A stretch of DNA of 64,000 bases from a bacterium 1XD21-13. GTDB lineage: Bacteria > Bacillota > Clostridia > Lachnospirales > Lachnospiraceae. The translations under genes were made by a program, and so were the position numbers. Position 1 is the first letter of the stretch; each line of letters opens with the position of its first letter. Of the stretch, positions 51,063-57,694 are shown piece by piece. Location of the stretch: NCBI GenBank assembly GCA_009917555.1, contig QZDX01000008.1, positions 1-64,000 of the forward strand, read 5' to 3'. Under the pieces are notes generated by a model. It did no database searches. It saw nothing but the letters and a program-made list of their open reading frames with translations, and was not told the DNA's origin.

Positions 51063-51443
51063 ATGAATATAAAACGAGCAGCATTAACAGTCTTATCAAT
51101 TGCTTTAAAAATTGTCGTCATTGCAGTAGTGATACTGGGAATTGTGCGGCTGGGCGGCATGGCGTTTGACTACGGTCATTCTGTATTCCAGGAGGAGGCG
51201 GTGGACGCGGAGCCAGGCAGAAGCATTACTATAACCGTTGAGGATGGCTCCGATATTTCAGGACTGGCAAAGCTCATGGAGGACAAGGGCCTGGTGAACG
51301 ATTGGAAGCTGTTCTATATTCAGGTTAAGGTGTCCAAATATGCGAAGAAGCTGGAAGCCGGAACCTACACCCTGTCCACAGCTATGAAGCCCAGGGAGAT
51401 GATGGCGGTCATGGCTGGAGACGAACAGACTGAGGAAGAATGA
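51063..51443 (+). CDS. short YceG/MltG-like membrane protein
   Basis: 126 residues. One N-terminal membrane segment (about 12-35; LSIALKIVVIAVVILGIVRL) is followed by a part that matches the LysM-like N-terminal domain of MltG endolytic transglycosylases: ITITVEDGSDISGLAKLMEDKGL, AKKLEAGTYTLSTAMKPREMMAVM. The catalytic domain with its glutamate is absent and no remnant follows. Such short forms recur in Lachnospiraceae, so it may be a binding or regulatory protein rather than a broken gene. ATG 51063 has AGGAGA upstream. It abuts trmR. Confidence 0.72.
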   Translation: MNIKRAALTVLSIALKIVVIAVVILGIVRLGGMAFDYGHSVFQEEAVDAEPGRSITITVEDGSDISGLAKLMEDKGLVNDWKLFYIQVKVSKYAKKLEAGTYTLSTAMKPREMMAVMAGDEQTEEE

Positions 51444-52088
51444 GTGATTGTTGATGAGAGAATGATTGCCTACATCAATTCCTTAGATATGGGCAATTCG
51501 GAGCTTTTGAATCAAATAGAGGAGGAGGCAAGAGGGAGCTGTGTCCCGGTGATTCGCCGGGAGCTGCAGAGCCTTCTAAAAACTCTTTTGGCAGTGAAAC
51601 AGCCCAGGGCCATTCTGGAGGTAGGAACGGCCGTAGGCTTTTCTGCTCTTTTAATGTGCGAATATGGGCATCCAGAGGCTCATATTACTACGATAGAGAA
51701 GTATGAGAAGCGGATTCCCATTGCCAGGGAGAACTTTCGGAGGGCAGGCAGGGAGGAGCAGATTACGTTTCTTATAGGAGATGCGGCGGAGCATCTTAAG
51801 CAGCTTGCGGGGCCCTTTGACTTTATCTTTATGGATGCGGCCAAAGGGCAGTATATTCATTTTCTGCCGGATGTGCTGCGGCTTCTGGAGCCAGGGGGAA
51901 TTCTGGTGTCGGATAATGTGCTGCAGGATGGGGACTTGATTGAATCCCGGTTTGCAGTGGAACGCCGGAATCGGACCATTCACAGCAGAATGAGGGAATA
52001 CCTGTATGAGCTAAAGCACAACCCCCAGCTGGTTACCTCCATTCTTCCTTTGGGGGATGGGGTGACCTTGAGTGTGAAACTCAATTAA
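51444..52088 (+). CDS. trmR: tRNA 5-hydroxyuridine methyltransferase (TrmR/YrrM type)
   Basis: SAM-dependent O-methyltransferase that turns ho5U34 into mo5U34. ILEVGTAVGFSALLM is motif I, FIFMDAAKGQY and VSDNVLQDG are the metal and SAM sites of the catechol-O-methyltransferase-like fold. 214 residues. The GTG at 51444 overlaps the previous stop region (GAGGAAGAA upstream); an ATG six codons on is possible. The following U32 gene is the likely ho5U-forming partner, as in the B. subtilis yrrM-yrrN-yrrO order. Confidence 0.88.
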   Translation: MIVDERMIAYINSLDMGNSELLNQIEEEARGSCVPVIRRELQSLLKTLLAVKQPRAILEVGTAVGFSALLMCEYGHPEAHITTIEKYEKRIPIARENFRRAGREEQITFLIGDAAEHLKQLAGPFDFIFMDAAKGQYIHFLPDVLRLLEPGGILVSDNVLQDGDLIESRFAVERRNRTIHSRMREYLYELKHNPQLVTSILPLGDGVTLSVKLN

Positions 52089-52093
52089 AAATA

Positions 52094-52147
52094 GCAATAT
52101 TCTTCTATTACAGAGGTGCTGGAGAGGAGATTGCGGAACTGGAATAG
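52094..52147 (+). repeat. hairpin-SD leader repeat, family 2, short form (before U32 gene)
   Basis: GCAAT-A-TTCTTCT (52094-52106) pairs with AGAGGAG-ATTGC (52123-52134), with one bulged A and two G-U pairs, then GGAACTGGAATAGAG runs into the ATG at 52151. The stem sequence is unlike the other copies; only the shape and tail are kept. Confidence 0.7.
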
Positions 52148-52150
52148 AGT

Positions 52151-53389
52151 ATGAAGAAACCAGAATTGTTAATACCAGCCAGCAGCCTGGAGGTGCTGAA
52201 GGTTGCTGTGATTTTTGGAGCGGACGCCGTTTATATTGGCGGGGAAGCCTTTGGCCTTCGGGCAAAGGCCAAGAATTTTTCTCCGGAGGATATGAAGGAG
52301 GGCATTGCATTCGCTCATGAGCATGGAGTGAAGGTCTATGTGACAGCCAATATCCTGGCTCATAACCGGGATCTCAAAGGGATTCGGGAATATTTTTTTG
52401 AGCTTAAGGAGGTGCACCCGGATGCCTTGATCATTGCGGACCCGGGAGTGTTTATGCTGGCAAAGGAGATCTGCCCGGAGCTTGAGCGGCATATCAGCAC
52501 CCAGGCCAACAATACCAATTATATGACCTACCGGTTCTGGAAGGAGCAGGGGGCAAAGCGAGTGGTATCGGCAAGGGAGCTTACCCTTTCTGAGCTTCGG
52601 GAGCTTCGGGCCAATATTCCGGAGGATTTGGAGATTGAGACCTTTATTCACGGGGCTATGTGCATTTCCTATTCCGGGCGCTGCCTTTTGAGCAATTATT
52701 TTACCGGAAGAGATGCCAACCAGGGGGCCTGTACACACCCCTGCCGTTGGAAGTATGCGGTGGTGGAGGAGACCAGGCCGGGAGAGTATTTTCCGGTTTA
52801 TGAAAATGAGAGAGGCTCCTATATCTTTAATTCCAAAGATCTCTGCATGATTGAGCATATTCCGGAGCTTTTGGAGGCGGGAATTGACAGCTTTAAGATT
52901 GAGGGGCGGATGAAAACGGCGCTCTATGTGGCTACGGTGGCTCGGACCTATCGGAAGGCTATCGATGACTGCCTGAAATCGGAGGAGCTTTACCGGCAGA
53001 ATATGGACTGGTACAGGGAGCAGATTGGCGGTTGTACTTACCGGGAATTTACCACAGGATTTTTCTATGGCAAGCCGGACGAGAGCAGTCAGATCTATGG
53101 AAACAGTACTTATATTAAAGGGTATACCTATCTGGGAATTGTGGATCACAGGGATGACTGGGGGTACTGCCAGATTGAACAGCGGAATAAGTTTTCCGTG
53201 GGAGATGAGATTGAGATTATGAAGCCGGAGGGGGAGAATATTCCGGTGAGGGTGGAAGAGCTTTTGGACGAGGACGGGAATCCTGTGCAGAGCGCGCCGC
53301 ATCCTAAGCAGAAGCTGTTGGTGAAGCTTAGCGAAAAAGCGGATGTCTACGACATTCTGCGCAAAAAAGAGGAATCGGACACAAAGTAG
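52151..53389 (+). CDS. trhP: U32 family tRNA uridine hydroxylase (TrhP type)
   Basis: Prephenate-dependent tRNA U34 5-hydroxylation is the role shown for U32 family members in this operon setting. Start KKPELLIPASSLEVLKVAV, AVYIGGEAFGLRAKA, the signature ETFIHGAMCISYSGRCLLS, and cysteines in GACTHPCRWKY that may hold an iron-sulfur cluster. 412 residues. B. subtilis has two U32 genes here (TrhP1, TrhP2); only one is present. It was formerly called a peptidase or collagenase. SD is weak (TAGAG). Confidence 0.88.
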   Translation: MKKPELLIPASSLEVLKVAVIFGADAVYIGGEAFGLRAKAKNFSPEDMKEGIAFAHEHGVKVYVTANILAHNRDLKGIREYFFELKEVHPDALIIADPGVFMLAKEICPELERHISTQANNTNYMTYRFWKEQGAKRVVSARELTLSELRELRANIPEDLEIETFIHGAMCISYSGRCLLSNYFTGRDANQGACTHPCRWKYAVVEETRPGEYFPVYENERGSYIFNSKDLCMIEHIPELLEAGIDSFKIEGRMKTALYVATVARTYRKAIDDCLKSEELYRQNMDWYREQIGGCTYREFTTGFFYGKPDESSQIYGNSTYIKGYTYLGIVDHRDDWGYCQIEQRNKFSVGDEIEIMKPEGENIPVRVEELLDEDGNPVQSAPHPKQKLLVKLSEKADVYDILRKKEESDTK

Positions 53390-53399
53390 CAGAGGGTGG

Positions 53400-53462
53400 A
53401 AAGGCACTTCTTTGGGGGAGTTATCATAAGATAATATAAATCCGCCAAAGAGGTGCCTTTTT
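53400..53462 (+). terminator. 16-bp hairpin that ends the trhP operon and covers the sigK start site
   Basis: 53400-53415 pairs with 53445-53460 over 16 bp (one G-U), followed by TTTTT (53458-53462). It is a good intrinsic terminator for trhP. The right arm contains the sigK SD AGAGGTG (53449-53455), and the U-run contains the sigK TTG start, so in any read-through RNA the sigK start would be hidden in the stem. Confidence 0.8.
53406..53433 (+). promoter_or_regulatory. candidate SigK-type promoter inside the hairpin
   Basis: AC (53406-53407), 17 bases, CATAAGATA (53425-53433) fits the SigK consensus AC-N16/17-CATANNNTA. Transcription would begin near 53440, after the left hairpin arm, so this RNA could not form the stem and the sigK SD would be open. 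It implies autoregulation. Confidence 0.5.
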
Positions 53463-54078
53463 GAAAACTTTTCCCCAACCATTACCGGCGAAAGAGGAGC
53501 AATATTATCTGCAGAAGCTGAAGGAGGGAGACCTTGAGGCACGCAATACCCTGGTGGAGCACAACCTTCGGCTGGTGGCCCATATTGTTAAAAAATACCA
53601 GGGTACGGAGGAGGATGTGGAGGATCTGATTTCCATTGGTACCATTGGGCTGATTAAGGCGGTTACCACATTTGACAGCGGCAAGGGTCCCAGGCTTGCC
53701 ACCTATGCGGCCCGCTGTGTGGAGAATGAACTTTTGATGTTTTTTAGGGCCAGGAAGAAGACGGCCAGAGAAACCTCCTATTATGAACCCATTGGAACGG
53801 ATAAGGAAGGAAATGAGATTCATCTGCTGGATATTATTGAGAGCAATGATCGGGACGCCTTTGCACAGATTAGCTTGAAGGCGGACAGCAAGAAGCTGTA
53901 TGAGCTGCTTGATAAGGTGCTGACGCCCAGGGAGCAGAAGGTTTTGATTATGAGATACGGGCTCTATAATGGAAAGGAATACACCCAGCGGGAAATTGCC
54001 GGTCAGCTTGGTATTTCCCGTTCTTATATTAGCAGGATTGAGAAGAATGCTTTGGGGAAGTTGAAGGAATATTTTTGA
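53461..54078 (+). CDS. sigK: sporulation sigma factor SigK-like
   Basis: Late mother-cell sigma factor. 205 residues: region 2 (NTLVEHNLRLVAHIVKKYQG, LISIGTIGLIKAVTTFD, ATYAARCVENELLMFFR), region 4 (LTPREQKVLIMRYGL, YTQREIAGQLGISRSYISRIEK). The start is TTG 53461; the frame upstream reaches a stop at 53437 with no other start, so there is no membrane pro-sequence, as in C. difficile and unlike B. subtilis. The gene is not interrupted by a skin element. It could also be a related SigE/SigF-group factor, but the PQPL..EE..YYL start favours SigK. Confidence 0.88.
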   Translation: MKTFPQPLPAKEEQYYLQKLKEGDLEARNTLVEHNLRLVAHIVKKYQGTEEDVEDLISIGTIGLIKAVTTFDSGKGPRLATYAARCVENELLMFFRARKKTARETSYYEPIGTDKEGNEIHLLDIIESNDRDAFAQISLKADSKKLYELLDKVLTPREQKVLIMRYGLYNGKEYTQREIAGQLGISRSYISRIEKNALGKLKEYF

Positions 54079-54330
54079 AGGGGACGGACGGGACCGAGCC
54101 GAAACTGGGGCCGGGCTTTTCCATATGCGTGTTCGGACGGTTCACGCACACGGTATCTGCTCTTGTCGGACTAACGGGTTAGACTTTGACAGGCTTTGCC
54201 TGCATTAGCTTTTTGAACGCTAGTCCGCCAATATCAGACACCGTGTGCGTGAACAGCCGGACACTAGGATATTGGAAAAGCCCGGCCCCGGTTTCGGCTC
54301 GGTCCCTGGTTGTGGGTGGTTGCTGTGGTG
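54077..54330. repeat. long-hairpin repeat, family 3, copy 2
   Basis: Outer arms 54090-54126 and 54269-54306 pair over about 37 bp with one wobble and one bulge. The next stems are a perfect 15-bp match (54140-54154 with 54240-54254) and CGGACTA/TAGTCCG (54167-54173 with 54221-54227). Flanks GGGGACGGACGGG and CCCTGG..TTGTGGGTGGTT match copy 1. It starts at the sigK stop and its right flank runs into an Rpn-type pseudogene whose 5' part is missing. The outer stem may also terminate sigK. Confidence 0.82.
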
Positions 54331-54371
54331 GGTATATTTTTGATGCTTTTTGTTTTTATTGGTGTTTTTTA

Positions 54372-54701
54372 TAGGCTTCATTAAATATTCCGGAGATGCG
54401 GATAAGTTAACGGAAATAGTGGGAAAAAATGAGGGCTTTAAACATTTGAGAAGGGATGCAGTTGATGTGCTGAATGCCTGCGTAAATGCAAAGCTGGTTA
54501 TGAGTAAAGATGAGGAGGAATGTGACGTGTGCCTTGCAATTCAATCTATTGCGGACAGAGCGGCGGATGCGCAGAACATTAAAACCTTATTAAAAAAGTG
54601 TCAAGCATTTAATGGAAACTATGGGCTGGAGTGCAGAGGAGAGCATGGACGCCATCGGAGTTTCCGATAGTGATAAGGATAAGCTGATGTCTCATTTTTA
54701 A
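54372..54701 (+). pseudogene. 3' remnant of an Rpn family nuclease/transposase gene
   Basis: The frame from 54372 reads IKYSGDADKLTEIVGKNEGF, HLRRDAVDVLNACVNAKL, and DEEECDVCLAIQSIADRAAD, which resembles the C-terminal part of Rpn (PD-(D/E)XK, recombination-promoting) proteins. At the run of six A (54592-54597) the frame shifts by one base; in the other frame SVKHLMETMGWSAEES, MDAIGVSDSDKDKLMSHF completes the usual C-terminus, stop at 54701. The 5' two-thirds with the nuclease motif is gone, replaced by the long-hairpin repeat. Doubly broken. Confidence 0.7.
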
Positions 54702-54769
54702 TAAGGTGTTTTTTCAAAAGCCGGATGAATGATGCAGAATAGTCGTGAATATCAAATAAACGAAATCTC

Positions 54770-54805
54770 AGGCAGTCAGAGGCGCCCCATTGTCTCAGAC
54801 TGCCT
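54770..54805 (+). terminator. hairpin upstream of comM
   Basis: AGGCAGTC (54770-54777) pairs with GACTGCCT (54798-54805), extended by GAG/CTC inside. A TATAAT word follows at once (54806-54811). It may end the pseudogene transcript. The rest of 54702-54962 is AT-rich with no frame of note. Confidence 0.45.
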
Positions 54806-54974
54806 TATAATTTGCCAAATTTCCGGGAAATTTCCCCAGAAGCTCCAAAACCACTTGCACAACCTGTAAATATATGGTAATCTAACCATATCTGATAAAT
54901 TCCAATCTCAATTCGAGATTTACGATTTCCCAACAGATAACAAAAATAAGAAAAAAGGAGGAATGCAGTTTTTT

Positions 54975-56516
54975 ATGTTCAGCAAAGTACATTCAGCGGC
55001 CCTGAACGGACTGGAAGCCTATCTGGTTCGTGTGGAGGCCGATATCAGTGACGGAATGCCCCAACTTTTGATGGTGGGCTATCTGTCATCGGAGGTGCGG
55101 GAGGCGGGAGACCGGGTGCGGACAGCCCTGCGCAATACCGGTATTGTCCTGCCTCCAAAGCGGATCACAGTGAATCTGGCCCCGGCGGGAATTCGAAAAG
55201 CTGGCTCTCGCTTTGATCTGCCTGTGGCGGCAGCGATTCTGGCCGCTCTGGAAAAAATTCCGGGGGACAGCCTTAAGGATATTATGCTCACAGGGGAATT
55301 GAGCTTAAGCGGCCAGGTGCTCCCGGTTCCGGGAATTCTGGCCCTGGTGGAGGCGGCCAGGGACGGCGGCATCCGAAGGTGTATTGTGCCGGAGCAGAAT
55401 GTGGCAGAAGGGGCTGTCCTGGATGAAATGGAGGTCATCGGTGTTTCCAGTCTGGCACAGCTCATAGAGCTTTTGCGCCATCCGGATCAGGCTGTTCGGG
55501 TAAGGGTGGATACAAGCCGTCTGCTGGAAAACCAGGACTACACCGGAGAAGGTGATTTTGCTCAGGTGAATGGACAGGCTGTGGTAAGGCGGGCCGCGGA
55601 GGTGGCTGCCGCCGGGATGCATAATCTTCTGATGATTGGTCCTCCCGGTGCCGGAAAGACCATGATTGCAAAGCGCATCGCCGGTATTCTTCCTCCGGTA
55701 AGTCTGGAGGAAGCCCTGGAAATGACGAAGATCTACAGCGTGGCCGGTCTTTTGCCGGAGCATACGTCCCTTCTTGTAGGCCGGCCCTTTCGGGCGCCCC
55801 ATCACACCGTTACCCCGGAGGCTTTGGCCGGGGGAGGAAGGGTTCCCTCTCCGGGAGAGATTTCCCTAAGCTCCGGGGGAATCCTCTTTCTGGACGAGTT
55901 TCCGGAATTTAAGAGAAGTGCCTTGGAGATTCTAAGACAACCCCTGGAGGAGCGGCGGGTATGTATTTCCCGGACAGCCGGAACCTATATATTTCCGGCA
56001 AAATGTATGCTGGTGGCGGCCATGAATCCCTGCGCCTGCGGTTACTATCCGGATCGAAGCCGCTGTACCTGTACGGAGCAGGAGGTGGGCCGTTACCTTG
56101 GGAAAATCAGCCGTCCCCTTCTGGATCGCATAGATATCTGCGCGGAGGTTCCGGGAATTTCCTATGAGGAGCTGACCAAAAAGAGGGAAAATGAGAGCTC
56201 TGCCCAGATACGCAGGCGCGTGGAGGCGGCCCACCGGATGCAGCAGGAGCGCTATGAGGGACTTCCCATTCATTTTAACGCATATTTGAATGGAAATGAG
56301 ACGGAGCGCTTCTGTCCTCTGGGGAAAAAGGAGCAAAGACTGTTAAAAAATGCATTTACTAAGCTAAATTTAAGTGCAAGGGCATATTATAAGATTATCA
56401 AGACAGCACGTACCATTGCGGATCTGGAGCAGGAGAAGCGGATTTTAGAGCAGCATCTTTTGGAGGCCATCCGATACCGCCTGCCGGAGGGAGCCTACTG
56501 GGGGAAGGACGCATGA
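54975..56516 (+). CDS. comM: YifB/ComM family Mg-chelatase-like AAA+ ATPase
   Basis: ComM is a hexameric helicase that helps branch migration during natural transformation in Gram-negatives; in clostridia the role is unproven. N-terminal domain VHSAALNGLEAYLVRVEADI, SEVREAGDRVRTALRNTG, Walker A GPPGAGKTM near residue 222, Walker B ILFLDEFPEF, and CMLVAAMNPCACGYYPD with cysteines further on. I favour ATG 54975 (513 residues, family start MFSKV) over ATG 54963, which is only 1 base after AGGAGG. It overlaps dprA in ATGA, which supports a joint DNA-uptake role. Confidence 0.9.
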   Translation: MFSKVHSAALNGLEAYLVRVEADISDGMPQLLMVGYLSSEVREAGDRVRTALRNTGIVLPPKRITVNLAPAGIRKAGSRFDLPVAAAILAALEKIPGDSLKDIMLTGELSLSGQVLPVPGILALVEAARDGGIRRCIVPEQNVAEGAVLDEMEVIGVSSLAQLIELLRHPDQAVRVRVDTSRLLENQDYTGEGDFAQVNGQAVVRRAAEVAAAGMHNLLMIGPPGAGKTMIAKRIAGILPPVSLEEALEMTKIYSVAGLLPEHTSLLVGRPFRAPHHTVTPEALAGGGRVPSPGEISLSSGGILFLDEFPEFKRSALEILRQPLEERRVCISRTAGTYIFPAKCMLVAAMNPCACGYYPDRSRCTCTEQEVGRYLGKISRPLLDRIDICAEVPGISYEELTKKRENESSAQIRRRVEAAHRMQQERYEGLPIHFNAYLNGNETERFCPLGKKEQRLLKNAFTKLNLSARAYYKIIKTARTIADLEQEKRILEQHLLEAIRYRLPEGAYWGKDA

Positions 56517-57646
56517 GGGAGCAGGAAGGGGGCATGTTTCAGGAGATGCATGGGAGGGATGCCATGGAAGCCTACTGGCATTGGCTGTGCAGCAGTCTTG
56601 TGGGGGAGCCGGGCTTGCTCTGGCGTCTGGTGGATCAATATGGAACCCCAAAGGAAGTATTTTGCGCTGGGGAGGAGGAGCTTAAAAAGAGGTTTCCGAG
56701 AAGTCCCAAAGGGATTGCAGGGCTTTGCGCAAAGCGAAGAGAGTGGGACTTTGTAAGGGAGCGGGAAGCTCTCAGGCGAAAGAAGATTGCTTTTGTGAGC
56801 TGTGAGCACCCGGCCTACCCGCAGCGCTTACATGCAGTCCCTCAGAAGCCGGGCGGCTTGTTTGTGAGAGGTGACCTGCCAAAGGAGGCTTCCCCCTCTA
56901 TAGCCATTGTGGGAGCCAGGGCATGCAGTGCCTACGGGAGAAGCGCGGCCCTTTGGTTTGGCAGAGAGTTAGCAAGGGAGGGCGTGCAGATCATCAGCGG
57001 TATGGCCGCCGGCATTGACGGCTTCGGACACCAGGGCGCTTTGGAGGCGGAGGGAAGGACCTTCGGGGTTCTGGGAGGCGGTGTGGACATCTGCTACCCG
57101 GAATTTCACAGGGGACTGTATATGAGGCTGGAGAGAGAGGGCGGCCTGCTGTCAGAATATCCCCCGGGGACCCGCCCTCTGCGCCATCTCTTTCCCCAGC
57201 GGAACCGGATCATCAGCGGTCTCTGCGACGGGGTACTTATAATAGAAGCAAAAGCGAAAAGCGGTTCCCTCATTACGGCGGATCTGGCACTGGAGCAGGG
57301 GAGGGATGTGTATGCGGTTCCAGGACGCTTAGAGGACCCTCTAAGCGTCGGCTGCAACAACCTCATCCTCCAGGGCGCAGGAATTGCCCTTTCTCCGGCA
57401 CAGATTTTGGAAGAAATGGGTATAACTCCCAAATTTGTTGGAAAAAATCAGGGGTCCGGGAAAATTGCTCTTGAAAAGGCTGAAGATATAGTGTATAGTT
57501 GTTTAGGTTTACAGGCCAAAAACCCGGAGGAGCTGTCCGCGGAGGCAAAGCTTCCTCTGGTAGAGGTTCTGCGTATCCTCACCAGCCTGGAGCTTCAGGG
57601 ATATGCAAAAGAAATTTATAAAAATAATTATATTCGGGTATTGTAA
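56513..57646 (+). CDS. dprA: DNA processing protein DprA
   Basis: Loads RecA on incoming single-stranded DNA. The Rossmann core has SIAIVGARACSAYGR, GVQIISGMAAGIDGFGHQGALE, GVLGGGVDICYPEFHR, FPQRNRIISGL and IEAKAKSGSLITADLALEQGRDVYAVPG; an N-terminal SAM-like region and a C-terminal winged-helix (AEAKLPLVEVLRILTSLELQGYA) flank it. 377 residues. Follows comM and precedes topA, a common order in clostridia. Confidence 0.94.
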   Translation: MREQEGGMFQEMHGRDAMEAYWHWLCSSLVGEPGLLWRLVDQYGTPKEVFCAGEEELKKRFPRSPKGIAGLCAKRREWDFVREREALRRKKIAFVSCEHPAYPQRLHAVPQKPGGLFVRGDLPKEASPSIAIVGARACSAYGRSAALWFGRELAREGVQIISGMAAGIDGFGHQGALEAEGRTFGVLGGGVDICYPEFHRGLYMRLEREGGLLSEYPPGTRPLRHLFPQRNRIISGLCDGVLIIEAKAKSGSLITADLALEQGRDVYAVPGRLEDPLSVGCNNLILQGAGIALSPAQILEEMGITPKFVGKNQGSGKIALEKAEDIVYSCLGLQAKNPEELSAEAKLPLVEVLRILTSLELQGYAKEIYKNNYIRVL

Positions 57647-57694
57647 GGATATCATAGAATAGAAGTTTGTAGTAATAGGAAAGAGGACGTATCA

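Noticed and set aside
52169-53542. 457-codon minus-strand frame opposite the U32 gene
   Set aside because: It lies fully antisense to a well-supported gene, has no SD, and its residue make-up is that of a reverse-frame shadow. The same applies to long minus frames opposite carB (38319-39467), thiI (44634-45533), topA (59033-59839) and cobT (11581-12495).
54186-54374. 62-codon frame inside long-hairpin copy 2
   Set aside because: It runs through the loop and right arm of the hairpin, has no SD and no similarity to the frame at copy 1.
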